From positions 53,683-117,682 of the forward strand of contig DATKVV010000096.1 in the NCBI GenBank assembly GCA_035529895.1: a DNA stretch of 64,000 nt, written 5' to 3'. Shown one piece after another: positions 40,236 through 48,238 of the stretch (position 1 is the first letter of the stretch; each line of letters opens with the position of its first letter). The stretch is from JAUWKC01 sp035529895. Its GTDB lineage: Bacteria > Planctomycetota > Phycisphaerae > Sedimentisphaerales > Anaerobacaceae. The notes beneath the pieces are model-generated. The model was not told the DNA's origin and made no database searches. It saw only the letters and a list, made by a program, of their open reading frames with translations. Made by a program: the position numbers and the translations under genes.

Positions 40236-41636
40236 TTACTCAGCCCAATATGCTCTCTGCAGCCAATTCTCAGCCACCACCGCAACATCCAGCATATCCA
40301 CGATGCCGTCTCCGACCGGCCACGGACCAATATCTGCTCCTCGTTCGTTTACAAGCCAATAGCACGCCAGTTCCGCAAAATCCCGAAAGTTGACAATCCC
40401 ATCGTCGCTAAGGCTGTCCGCGAACGTAAGCGTCAACAGCCTGATGGTTCCCGACTCGCCCCCCACCAAGATTTCATCGCCGCTTCGCGCAGGCAGGAAG
40501 TCGCCGGCAATCACAGCATAAAGCGAGTTGGGGTCCTGCCAGATGACCCGGCCCTGCCAAGCGTCTTCAACCCGCCTAACCAGGTAAACCGAGCCCGTGT
40601 AGTCTACCCCCAGTATTTCCAGTCCGGCATTCATAGGCAGAATATCCCCAACGGCTATATCCAACATTTCTCCGTAGCCAGGTTCTGTGGCATTGCCGGT
40701 CAAGAGAACCTGTTGTTGGTAGACCCCGGCCACATCGTGACGCAACATCACGATGCGATTGCTATAGCGGGTGCCATAGACAACTTCGTTTCCAGCGTAG
40801 GAAGAATCGACATCGGCTATCTGCGCCACCCAGCCCACACTCTCGTCGCCACCCCACCCGATACTCCGTCTTGGCCACATACCTGTGCTGTTACCCTCCG
40901 GCGGAAGGATTTCAAAACGTGACCCTTCGGTAATAACGAATATCTCCGGACCGGGGTGGTCGGGGTTAAAATCACCGGCCGCCGAGTCCATGCCGACTTC
41001 CACATATTCCCCGCCCCCCCAGATAACCTGCTCTTCCCACAAACCTGCGACCTCGCGAAAGATTCTTCCTGTGCTGGTGTCCGATGCACCCTCGTAGATG
41101 TGAAGTATTTCATCGCCCGTCCGGCGAGGATCGTAGTCACCCACCCGCGCGCCCCAGCTGCCTCCCACCCACCCCGTGTTGTCGAACAAAACCTCGTGCG
41201 ACCACCCCACAGCCGGGTCGTAGAACACTACCGTGACCATCGATGAACCGCCACCGCCACAGGCAACAACTTCATTGCCCGCATAGCCCGAGTGTACATC
41301 ACCGATACCGATTGTCGGACGCAGCTTCATGGTAAATGCGTCTGTTTCTCCTTCATAGCGCAAAGCCGCCGGCCAGCTTGGGATATTCGGTGAAAGCTGC
41401 AGCACCAACCCATACTGCAACAAGCAGGCAACTTCCATGCCATCGTGGAGAGGGTCGAAATCTCCCCACCCGAGGCCAAAAACCGGCCCGGTCGCCTGAT
41501 AAATTTCCGTCGCAACAAACTCCGGTTCCCCAGCCACGCCGCTGGTTGCCTCCGAGGCACCAAACAGCAGCCTCATAAAGAACAACAGAGCGAAAAACTT
41601 TCTGCGTCCGCGATGTGATTTGTCCTTCCTTCTCAT
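40236..41636 (-). CDS. Secreted FG-GAP-like propeller protein with dockerin-like end
   Basis: 466 residues. An N-terminal basic leader and hydrophobic FFALLFFMRLLFGASEA act as the export signal. The body repeats a GDFDP / GDV / AGDF pattern with GNEVV and GPEI or GDEI (for example AGDFNPDHPGPEIFVIT, VGDILPMNAGLEILGV), as in FG-GAP/VCBS propellers that bind calcium. The C-terminus has two dockerin-like loops (DGIVNFRDFAELACYWL and DGIVDMLDVAVVAENWL). Likely a surface or secreted binding protein. Ligand unknown. Confidence 0.78.
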   Translation of the reverse strand: MRRKDKSHRGRRKFFALLFFMRLLFGASEATSGVAGEPEFVATEIYQATGPVFGLGWGDFDPLHDGMEVACLLQYGLVLQLSPNIPSWPAALRYEGETDAFTMKLRPTIGIGDVHSGYAGNEVVACGGGGSSMVTVVFYDPAVGWSHEVLFDNTGWVGGSWGARVGDYDPRRTGDEILHIYEGASDTSTGRIFREVAGLWEEQVIWGGGEYVEVGMDSAAGDFNPDHPGPEIFVITEGSRFEILPPEGNSTGMWPRRSIGWGGDESVGWVAQIADVDSSYAGNEVVYGTRYSNRIVMLRHDVAGVYQQQVLLTGNATEPGYGEMLDIAVGDILPMNAGLEILGVDYTGSVYLVRRVEDAWQGRVIWQDPNSLYAVIAGDFLPARSGDEILVGGESGTIRLLTLTFADSLSDDGIVNFRDFAELACYWLVNERGADIGPWPVGDGIVDMLDVAVVAENWLQRAYWAE

Positions 41637-41938
41637 TCAAAAATGCCTTTTACGACTGGAAAATGCCTCTCCCTTTTAGTATACACAATATTCGGCTAAA
41701 ATCAACTTTTTCCCCATAAGTCTGATTTGGTAATTCACGAAATCCGCATGTTCGTAAAGTCCGGATTTGGCACTGGTATTCGCCGGGCCGGCAAGTTGAG
41801 GTGGTGTACTGCACGAAAAAAACAGCAAGTTTTTTCCAAAAAAATCCCCTTGCATGCCCGCCGACTTCTCTTATAATTGTTGATTAACGAGGAATTCAAC
41901 CGCGAGATACGAGCGACGAGATACGAGATACGAATCCC
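41637..41938. other. Intergenic region upstream of tRNA-Gly
   Basis: About 300 bases. The right end has a 10-base tandem repeat (separate entry). A TATAAT starts at 41872 but no good -35 was found. No gene. Confidence 0.35.
41903..41933 (+). repeat. Short tandem repeat just before tRNA-Gly
   Basis: CGAGATACGA occurs three times, at 41903-41912, 41917-41926 and 41924-41933 (the last two overlap). It ends five bases before the mature tRNA. Confidence 0.7.
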
Positions 41939-42010
41939 GCGGGTGTAGCTCAGTGGTAGAGCGTCACGTTGCCAACGTGAATGTCGTGGGTTCAAGTCCC
42001 ATCACCCGCT
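41939..42010 (+). tRNA. tRNA-Gly (anticodon GCC)
   Basis: A 72-base cloverleaf: acceptor GCGGGTG with CACCCGC, D-arm GCTC/GAGC around AGTGGTA, anticodon stem TCACG/CGTGA with loop TTGCCAA and anticodon GCC at 41971-41973, and the T-loop TTCAAGT. CCA is not encoded. The trigger factor gene follows about 220 bases downstream. Confidence 0.96.
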
Positions 42011-42233
42011 CTAAAGCAAATAGTATCGGCGAGTTACCGGCTAACCAGTAGTTTGGCGTTGGTCGCCGATATGTCGGGTCCCGACCGACCGGGACAAGAG
42101 AGACTAACGTTTGGCTAAGGGAAGACTTTCAGACTCACTAAAGCGCGTTCTTGACACACGCTGTTTCCCTGACGCCTTTTTTGTTTATTGTTTCGGGGCC
42201 AGGACAAAGAGCAATCCTTAAGGAGCGGTGAAA

Positions 42234-43682
42234 ATGGACGAAGAACAACAGGCGACAGCCGTAAAGAACACTGTGACCATCGAGCAGGCCGGACCCTGCA
42301 GGAAAAAGGTAATCGTCGAGATACCCGAACAGGCCATCAAAGGCGCCACCGACGACCAGTACGAGACCCTCCGAAAAGAGGCCCTCGTGCCGGGCTTCCG
42401 AAAGGGCCGCGCCCCACGCCGGCTCCTCGAAAAAAGGTTCGGCAAGGATGCAACCGAGCAGATAAAACTCAAACTCCTGGCAGATGCCAGCGACGCCGCA
42501 CTTAAAGACAACAAGCTCGATGTCCTTCGAGACCCCGACATCGATTTCGAAAAAATCGAGCTGCCCGAATCAGGCCCCATGAAGTTCGAGTTCGAAATCG
42601 AGGTGCGCCCCGAATTCGATTTGCCCCCGCTCGAGGGCATTCCCGTAAACAAGACCAGGCTGGAAATTGCCGACGAGCAAATCGACAGAGAGCTTGAGCG
42701 GCTGCGCAAATTGTCGGGCGTCTGGACGCCGCGGGAAGGCGAACCGGTCGAGCTCGACGACCAGATAATTGCCGACGCGGTCCTGAAAACCGAAGGCGTC
42801 GAAGAAGAGCAGAAGCTCGACAACATAGAGGTGTTCGTAAGGCACAGCGGCTTCGTCGGCGACATCCCCGTCGAGAACCTTGATGAGCTGCTGGTCGGCG
42901 CCGGCGCCGGCGATGTCGCGCAAACCACCGTCGAGGTCCCCAAAACCTATTTCCGCCAAGAGTACCGCGGCAAAAAGGTGGGTGTCAGAATCACCGTCAA
43001 GGATATAAAGTGGCTCAAGCCGGCCGAATTGGACCAAAACTTCTTCAGCAGCTACCGCGTCGAAGACCAGGCCGAACTGAGGGACGAAATCCAGGATATG
43101 CTGCAGGCCCGCCTCGAACGCCAGTCCAGGACCGAGATGACCGAGCAAATCTACAAGTATCTGCTCGACAACACCAGTTTCGACCTGCCCGTTGATATCG
43201 TCGCCGACCATTCGACCTCGCTGCTCCAAAGGCAGTACACCAATTTGTTGATGCGAGGCCTCTCCCGCGAGCAGATTGAAGAGCACATGGCGCAACTGAA
43301 GGCCGGCAGCGAACAGCGGGCCAACGAGCAGCTCAAAACCTTCTTCATTATGGACAAAATCGCCGAAAAGCTCGACCTTCAGGTCAGCGACGAAGAGGTT
43401 AACGGGCATATCGCCCGGTTGGCCATTGAGCGGGGACAGCGCCCCGAAAGAATGAGAGAGGATATGGCCCGTGACGGCTCCCTGGCCCAGTTCAAATTGC
43501 AGGTACGCGAAAACAAGTGCATCGCCAGGCTGCTCGAATCCGCACAGATAACCGAAGTCGAGCCGCCCAAGCAAAAAAAGAAAACGCCGAAGGCGCCGAA
43601 AAAAAGTGCAAAAAAAACCTCTTCTGCCGAAAAAAAACCGCCCGCGAAACGAAAAACAGCCGATAAAAAGAAAGCAAAATAG
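42234..43682 (+). CDS. tig: Trigger factor (ribosome-associated chaperone)
   Basis: 482 residues from ATG 42234, with AGGAG at 42221-42225 eight bases away; the GTG at 42228 would be too close to that site. The N-terminal ribosome-binding domain carries the VPGFRKGRAPRRLLEKRFG signature. The central FKBP-like domain is diverged (VELDDQIIADAV). The long helical C-terminal domain follows. The last 45 residues are a Lys/Pro/Ala-rich tail (for example KKTPKAPKKSAKKTSSAEKK) that is not part of the conserved fold. It catches nascent chains at the ribosome exit. It comes before two clpP genes, as tig-clpP clusters do elsewhere. Confidence 0.94.
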   Translation: MDEEQQATAVKNTVTIEQAGPCRKKVIVEIPEQAIKGATDDQYETLRKEALVPGFRKGRAPRRLLEKRFGKDATEQIKLKLLADASDAALKDNKLDVLRDPDIDFEKIELPESGPMKFEFEIEVRPEFDLPPLEGIPVNKTRLEIADEQIDRELERLRKLSGVWTPREGEPVELDDQIIADAVLKTEGVEEEQKLDNIEVFVRHSGFVGDIPVENLDELLVGAGAGDVAQTTVEVPKTYFRQEYRGKKVGVRITVKDIKWLKPAELDQNFFSSYRVEDQAELRDEIQDMLQARLERQSRTEMTEQIYKYLLDNTSFDLPVDIVADHSTSLLQRQYTNLLMRGLSREQIEEHMAQLKAGSEQRANEQLKTFFIMDKIAEKLDLQVSDEEVNGHIARLAIERGQRPERMREDMARDGSLAQFKLQVRENKCIARLLESAQITEVEPPKQKKKTPKAPKKSAKKTSSAEKKPPAKRKTADKKKAK

Positions 43683-43753
43683 AAAAGATGGCACAATAAT
43701 GCTTCAAGGTCGCCGCCCGGTGATTTAGAAACGCTTTTAAAAGGAAACAGCAA

Positions 43754-44443
43754 ATGCTTGTTGAACATCCTGCACAAAATATCGTAAAAGGCCCTGATTT
43801 TGCGGCTTCGTGCCGGACCGACCCCGCTCATCCGCAGGTCTATGACCAATACGGCCCCTATCAGCGCTATCGCCAGATGAGCCTCGACGATATGCTCCTT
43901 GAAAACCGCATCGTGTTCCTCATCGGGGAAATATCCTACGCCAGGGCCGCCGAAGTCATTATGAAAATGCTTTATCTCGACAACCTCAAGCGCGACAGCG
44001 AAATCAGCCTCTACATCAACTCTCCCGGCGGCAACGTTGACGATACCATGGCCATCTACGATACCATACGCTTTGTCAGATCCCCCATTGCGACCTACTG
44101 CATCGGCAGGGCCCAGTCCGGCGCCGCCATAATACTGGCCGCCGGCACCAAAGGAAAACGCTTCGCCCTTCCGCACGCCAAAGTCATGCTGCACCAGCCC
44201 TGGGGAGGCGTTACCGGTGCGGCTGCCGATATAAAAATACAGGCCGAGGAAATCCTCAAGGCCAAGACCATGATAAACGAAATCCTTGCCAGCCATACCG
44301 GCCAGAACGTCGAAAAGATCGCCGCCGAGACCGAAAGGGACAGGTACATGACCGCCGAGGAAGCCCTTCAATACGGACTTATCGACGAGGTGCTCAAGCA
44401 GGAAGAAAAAGGGACCGACAAAAAGCCGGATAAGACCAAGTAG
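43754..44443 (+). CDS. clpP: ATP-dependent Clp protease proteolytic subunit, first copy
   Basis: 229 residues. It has a long N-terminal extension of about 45 residues. The core has YINSPGGNVDDTMAIYDT, Ser122 in GRAQSGAAI where the usual sequence is GQAASM, and His147 in VMLHQPWGG. The nucleophile and His are intact. It forms ring-shaped proteolytic chambers with an AAA+ unfoldase. It differs enough from the second copy (44482) to be a specialised partner, as in bacteria with mixed or separate ClpP rings. Confidence 0.92.
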   Translation: MLVEHPAQNIVKGPDFAASCRTDPAHPQVYDQYGPYQRYRQMSLDDMLLENRIVFLIGEISYARAAEVIMKMLYLDNLKRDSEISLYINSPGGNVDDTMAIYDTIRFVRSPIATYCIGRAQSGAAIILAAGTKGKRFALPHAKVMLHQPWGGVTGAAADIKIQAEEILKAKTMINEILASHTGQNVEKIAAETERDRYMTAEEALQYGLIDEVLKQEEKGTDKKPDKTK

Positions 44444-44481
44444 CACCCAACGCCGCATTTAACATACGAGGAATAGGGATT

Positions 44482-45129
44482 ATGACGCTGAATCAGACTT
44501 TAGTGCCGATAGTAATTGAAAAAAGCGGCCGGGCCGAACGCGCCTACGATATCTACTCCAGATTGCTCAAAGACAGAATCGTCTTTCTCGGCGGGCCCCT
44601 CGAAGACACAACCGCAAATCTGATTATCGCCCAGATGCTGTTCCTGAGCAACGAGGACAGCAAGAACGATATCCATTTTTACATCAACTCACCGGGCGGC
44701 TCAATCACCGCCGGCCTGGCAATCTATGATACCATGCAGTTCTTGCGCTGTGATGTCGCCACCTATTGCATCGGGCAGGCCGCCAGCATGGCTGCCGTTC
44801 TGCTCACCGGCGGCAGAAACGCCAAACGCTTCCTCCTGCCGAACAGCAGGGTCCTCCTGCACCAGCCCCTCATCTCAGGCATATTGGAAGGACCCGCTAC
44901 CGATTTGGAAATCGAAGCCCAGGAAATTCTGAGGCTGCGCAGCAGACTTTACAAAATACTGGCCCGGCACACCGGACAAAAGCCCGAAAAAATAGAAAAA
45001 GATTGCGACCGCAACCTCTGGCTGGAGGCCGACGAGGCAATGAATTATGGACTCGTCGACAGAATCCTGCAAAAGGCCCCGGAGATTGTCAGAAAGCAGG
45101 AGCAGGAAAGTGAAGAACCCTCCGATTGA
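44482..45129 (+). CDS. clpP: ATP-dependent Clp protease proteolytic subunit, second copy
   Basis: 215 residues, closer to the standard form. It has FYINSPGGSITAGLAIYDT, Ser102 in GQAASMAAV and His127 in RVLLHQPL, with the usual end LEADEAMNYGLVD. It starts 38 bases after the first clpP and overlaps the following lipoprotein gene by 20 bases. No clpX or clpA follows, so the unfoldase must be elsewhere. Confidence 0.95.
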   Translation: MTLNQTLVPIVIEKSGRAERAYDIYSRLLKDRIVFLGGPLEDTTANLIIAQMLFLSNEDSKNDIHFYINSPGGSITAGLAIYDTMQFLRCDVATYCIGQAASMAAVLLTGGRNAKRFLLPNSRVLLHQPLISGILEGPATDLEIEAQEILRLRSRLYKILARHTGQKPEKIEKDCDRNLWLEADEAMNYGLVDRILQKAPEIVRKQEQESEEPSD

Positions 45130-45748
45130 AAATACCGCACGCCGCGGAGCTTCGCCCCTTGTCCTGGCCGGGTGTCTGCTCGCGTTCTTCGCAGGCTGTG
45201 AAAACGCCGGACCCCCTTTGCAGGAGCAAGTCAAAACGTTGAACCGGGAAAAAACACAACTGACCCGCCAACTCCAGCAGTCCAAGGCGGAAACAGAAGA
45301 ATTAAAAAAACAACTCGCCGCCCTCTCCAGCCTGCGTGACGAAGTCAAGCTCGAAAACGTCTATCAAATCCAGAGAATCAAAATTACGAACTACACTAAT
45401 TTCTACGACAAGGACCGCGACGGAAAAAAAGAAAAGCTTATTGTCTATATCCAGCCAATCGACGAAACCGGCGACATAATAAAAGCCGCCGGCGCGGTGG
45501 ACGTCCAGCTTTGGGACCTGAACAAAAGCGGCGCCGAGGCCCTCCTGGGCCAGTGGCGCGTGGCCCCGGCCGAGTTGAAAAAGCTCTGGTTCGCAACCCT
45601 TATAACCATCAATTACAGATTGACCTTTGACATAGCCGGCATCGTCAAGGACTTCAAAGAGCCTTTGACCGTAAAGGTTACCTTTACCGATTACCTCTCC
45701 GGCAAGGTATTCAAAGAACAAAAAGTAATCAAACCTCAACCGAAATAG
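45110..45748 (+). CDS. Coiled-coil lipoprotein, function unknown
   Basis: 212 residues from a GTG at 45110 with AGGAG seven bases upstream. It overlaps clpP by 20 bases, so translation is probably coupled. The N-terminus has a lipoprotein signal (LVLAGCLLAFFAGC, lipobox FAGC), followed by a coiled coil (LQEQVKTLNREKTQLTRQLQ). The rest is a compact beta-rich domain (QIQRIKITNYTNFYDKDRDG and VKVTFTDYLSGKVF). I do not recognise the domain. The tight link to two proteases is notable but may only reflect gene packing. Confidence 0.75.
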   Translation: MKNPPIENTARRGASPLVLAGCLLAFFAGCENAGPPLQEQVKTLNREKTQLTRQLQQSKAETEELKKQLAALSSLRDEVKLENVYQIQRIKITNYTNFYDKDRDGKKEKLIVYIQPIDETGDIIKAAGAVDVQLWDLNKSGAEALLGQWRVAPAELKKLWFATLITINYRLTFDIAGIVKDFKEPLTVKVTFTDYLSGKVFKEQKVIKPQPK

Positions 45749-45821
45749 AAACCTAAGTAACCTACAAAACTGCCCCGAAAATCCCATCTAATTTCGACTG
45801 TTCAGACCTGCACCCTGCCGG

Positions 45822-45838
45822 TATAATCAGACCTGTTA
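45822..45838 (+). promoter_or_regulatory. Promoter -10 box immediately before thiE
   Basis: A perfect TATAAT at 45822-45827 ends 10 bases before the ATG at 45838. No good -35 at standard spacing. Transcription would begin within a few bases of the start codon. Confidence 0.45.
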
Positions 45839-46887
45839 TGGAAAGGGCTGTCTACAGAATAATCGATGCCAATTTCAATCGCGCCCGCGAGGCGATTCGC
45901 GTTATGGAGGAATTCTGCAGATTCGCCTTGAATTGCGCCCCCTTGACCGACCGCGCCAGGCAGCTTCGCCACGAGCTCTCGGCCGCCATCGACAAGCTCG
46001 ATGCCGCCCGCCTTCTCTCCTGCAGGGACACGCTCGCCGACGTCGGCGTCGGCACAACCGTCGAGGGCCGATTCAAACGCACCAGTTTGCACGACTGTTT
46101 CACCGCCGCATCCAAACGCCTTCCAGAGGCCCTGCGCGCGATTGCCGAAACGGTCCAAACCATAAATCCCTCCCTCGCCCAAAGCATCGAAAACCTGCGA
46201 TACACCGCCTACACCCTTGAAAAGGATATTGTCCTTTTCACCGGCCCCGCCGAAAAATTCAGGAACGTCAGACTCTACGTGATAATCAGCAGTAACCTTC
46301 CGTTGGACGTCTTCTCTTTGGCCCTCCGCTGCGTCGCCGGCGGCGCCGATTGCATCCAGCTCCGCGCAAAGGATATCGAGGATGATAAACTCCTGGCCAT
46401 TGCCCTCGAGTTCGTGCAAATATGCAGGTCCGCCGACGTCTTAAGCATAATAAACGACCGCGCCGATATCGCGGTCCTCGCCGGCGCCGATGGCGTTCAT
46501 CTTGGCCGGAACGATTTGTCCGCCGACCACGCTCGCAAACTCCTGTCGGCGCCCTTAATCATCGGAAAAAGCACCCATTCCGTCGAGCAGTTGCATTCCG
46601 CCTGTGCCGAACTGCCCACTTACATCAGTCTCGGCCCCGTATTTTCAACCGGCACAAAGCCAACCGCCCGCCCTGTAGGGCTGGAGTATGTCACCCGGGG
46701 TACCGAAAAACTGGCCGATACCGGCATCGCCCACGTCGCCATCGGCGGCATAACACCCGATAACATTCAAAAGGTTATTGAGGCCGGCGCCAAAGCTATT
46801 GCCGTCTGCTCTGCCGTCACCGAGGCCCCGGACCCGATGGCAGCCTGCCGAACACTAAAGGAAAAAATCGCCGCCTCGAATCCTTAA
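45838..46887 (+). CDS. thiE: ThiD2-ThiE fusion: thiamine phosphate synthase with N-terminal HMP-P kinase-type domain
   Basis: 349 residues. Residues 1-140 are the ThiD2-type domain (VYRIIDANFNRAREAIRVMEEF, SCRDTLADVGVGT, ALRAIAETVQ). The C-terminal 200 residues are a ThiE barrel: DCIQLRAKDIEDDKL, IINDRADIAVLAGADGVHLG, SLGPVFSTGTKP and VAIGGITPDN, with the phosphate-binding loops in place. The fusion would phosphorylate HMP-P and join it to the thiazole phosphate to give thiamine phosphate. It is a known architecture in cyanobacteria and related groups. No thiamine riboswitch is visible upstream. Confidence 0.9.
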   Translation: MERAVYRIIDANFNRAREAIRVMEEFCRFALNCAPLTDRARQLRHELSAAIDKLDAARLLSCRDTLADVGVGTTVEGRFKRTSLHDCFTAASKRLPEALRAIAETVQTINPSLAQSIENLRYTAYTLEKDIVLFTGPAEKFRNVRLYVIISSNLPLDVFSLALRCVAGGADCIQLRAKDIEDDKLLAIALEFVQICRSADVLSIINDRADIAVLAGADGVHLGRNDLSADHARKLLSAPLIIGKSTHSVEQLHSACAELPTYISLGPVFSTGTKPTARPVGLEYVTRGTEKLADTGIAHVAIGGITPDNIQKVIEAGAKAIAVCSAVTEAPDPMAACRTLKEKIAASNP

Positions 46888-46996
46888 GAAACTCACCCTC
46901 CGACAGCTCCCACTTCGACTACCCCCCTTCGCACCGCCCGTTACACGCCGCCCCGTATTAACCCTAACACCGTATTTCACAAATCATGCGAATACA

Positions 46997-47086
46997 AGAT
47001 TGCCGCGCCGACCTTCGGCCGGCTCGCAATGACGGCCAAACCGTGCCTATGTCATTGCGAGGAGCAAAGCGACGAAGCAATCTCAA
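46997..47086. repeat. Inverted pair of REP-like intergenic repeat units
   Basis: Unit B at 47051-47086 reads GTCATTGCGAGGAGCAAAGC and goes on to GAAGCAATCTCAA. Unit A at 46997-47033 is the same kind of unit in reverse orientation (AGATTGCC to CTCGCAATGAC). These are the widespread CATTGCGAG...GCAATCTC intergenic repeats. Related direct copies occur at 62437-62520. Confidence 0.75.
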
Positions 47087-47225
47087 CCGCTAAGTCGCGG
47101 AAGTTATGAAGTACGGCACTAACGCAGGCCGCGATGTTTCCAACCAGGACCGCCAAAACCACAGAATCTCAAGATACTTCCTTGGACAATAGTGCTCCGT
47201 CAAGACCGAAAAGGTAGGTGCGATT

Positions 47226-47239
47226 GTGAGCGAGCTCAC
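47226..47239. promoter_or_regulatory. Operator-like inverted repeat upstream of the LexA-like gene
   Basis: GTGAGC at 47226-47231 and GCTCAC at 47234-47239 form a perfect six-base inverted repeat around GA, extended by ATT and AAT on the flanks. It is about 105 bases before the start of a self-cleaving type repressor and may be its binding site. Confidence 0.35.
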
Positions 47240-47254
47240 CCAATCTGTATTTAG

Positions 47255-47273
47255 CCTGCGGCTTTGCCGCAGG
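47255..47273 (+). other. Strong hairpin upstream of the LexA-like gene
   Basis: CCTGCGGC, TTT, GCCGCAGG: eight perfect pairs around a three-base loop, followed by TTCTG rather than a T run. It could be a weak terminator for upstream transcription. Confidence 0.5.
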
Positions 47274-47309
47274 TTCTGAAGTTTGTTAAGTATTTGTTTA
47301 ATTTTTTGC

Positions 47310-47337
47310 TTGTATTCAGTAGATATGCCGGTACAAT
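47310..47337 (+). promoter_or_regulatory. Promoter of the LexA-like gene, possibly leaderless
   Basis: TTGTAT at 47310-47315 and TACAAT at 47332-47337 are 16 bases apart. The -10 ends seven bases before the ATG at 47345, so the transcript would start at or next to the start codon. Confidence 0.4.
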
Positions 47338-47344
47338 CCCATTT

Positions 47345-48121
47345 ATGTCATTGGGCCAGATAATAAGAAATAGACGTGAACAGTTAAAGCTCACCCTCGA
47401 TGAAGTCAGCACCCGTATCGGTTTTTCCAAGCCTTACCTGTCGACTATTGAAACCGGCAAGGTAAAAAACCCCCCAAGCGACCAGCTGCTCACAAAGCTC
47501 GAGAAAGTGCTCGAATTTGAGCCGGGCCTGCTCCTGCACATCGCCCACATAGAAAGGCTTCCGCCCGATATTCGCCAGCAGTACGAATCCGTAGAGGCCG
47601 AAAACCAGAAATGGCGCCAGTTTGTCAAAAACCTCATTCACAAAAAAACCGACCCCGCCAAGCTCAATACGCTCCTTGCCCAAAGCGAGCTGGATACACA
47701 AAAGACTCCCGCTTCCCTTTCGGCCGGCCGCATGGTCCCCGTCATTAACAAAGTCGCCGCAGGCTACCCGAGCGACTTCAACGACCTGGACTACCCCGTC
47801 GGCGTCGCCGACGATTACGTCCGATGTCCCGACCTACACGACCCCAACGCCTTTGCCGTCCGAGTGGTCGGTGACTCCATGGAGCCTAAGTTCAGACAGG
47901 GCGATATAGTCGTTTTCTCGCCCGCCGCAGACGTGCATAACGGCGATGACTGCTTCGTTCGCTTCGATATGCCGCACGAAACAAGCTTCAAGAGGGTCTT
48001 CTTTGAGCCTGATAACAAAGTCCGCCTGCAGCCGAGAAATGAAAAATATTCCCCCATAATTGTTGACGGCAAACGCATTAACGGCTTATATAGGGCCGTC
48101 ACAAAATACGAAAAGCTGTAG
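47345..48121 (+). CDS. LexA/CI-like transcriptional repressor with self-cleavage signature
   Basis: 258 residues from ATG 47345; the in-frame extension upstream is hydrophobic and unrelated to the fold. Residues 1-60 are an XRE-type helix-turn-helix (SLGQIIRNRREQLKLTLDE, GFSKPYLSTIETGKVKNP). The C-terminal half is an S24/LexA peptidase-like domain with a VINKVAAGYPSDF cleavage segment (Ala139-Gly140), the nucleophile Ser178 in VVGDSMEP and Lys216 in TSFKRVFF. All three parts needed for RecA-stimulated autoproteolysis are present, as in LexA and phage CI. It probably represses genes released on DNA damage or another stress. Operator candidates lie upstream. Confidence 0.85.
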   Translation: MSLGQIIRNRREQLKLTLDEVSTRIGFSKPYLSTIETGKVKNPPSDQLLTKLEKVLEFEPGLLLHIAHIERLPPDIRQQYESVEAENQKWRQFVKNLIHKKTDPAKLNTLLAQSELDTQKTPASLSAGRMVPVINKVAAGYPSDFNDLDYPVGVADDYVRCPDLHDPNAFAVRVVGDSMEPKFRQGDIVVFSPAADVHNGDDCFVRFDMPHETSFKRVFFEPDNKVRLQPRNEKYSPIIVDGKRINGLYRAVTKYEKL

Positions 48122-48238
48122 CTATTCCGACAAGGTTACGAAGATAGAGCGGTTTGTTCGGTGTTCCCTTGGTGAGCACAGCGGCATAACGAACGTATCT
48201 TATCCGAATTTTGGCCTTCACCGGACTGACTTTAGACA

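Larger units (their letters stand above)
46888..47344. other. Intergenic region with REP-like units and operator-like repeats
   Basis: About 450 bases without a gene. It holds an inverted pair of REP-like units (46997-47086), a near-palindrome (47226-47239), a hairpin (47255-47273) and the -10 box of the LexA-like gene. Each has its own entry. Confidence 0.5.

Noticed and set aside
42570..43694. 374-residue minus-strand frame over the trigger factor gene
   Set aside because: Antisense shadow. The plus strand encodes a full Tig with all signatures.
43379..44458. 359-residue minus-strand frame over tig and clpP
   Set aside because: Antisense shadow of two certain genes.
45749..45837. Thiamine riboswitch before thiE
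   Set aside because: The gap is only about 90 bases and has no conserved CTGAGA or ACCTGA elements of the TPP aptamer.
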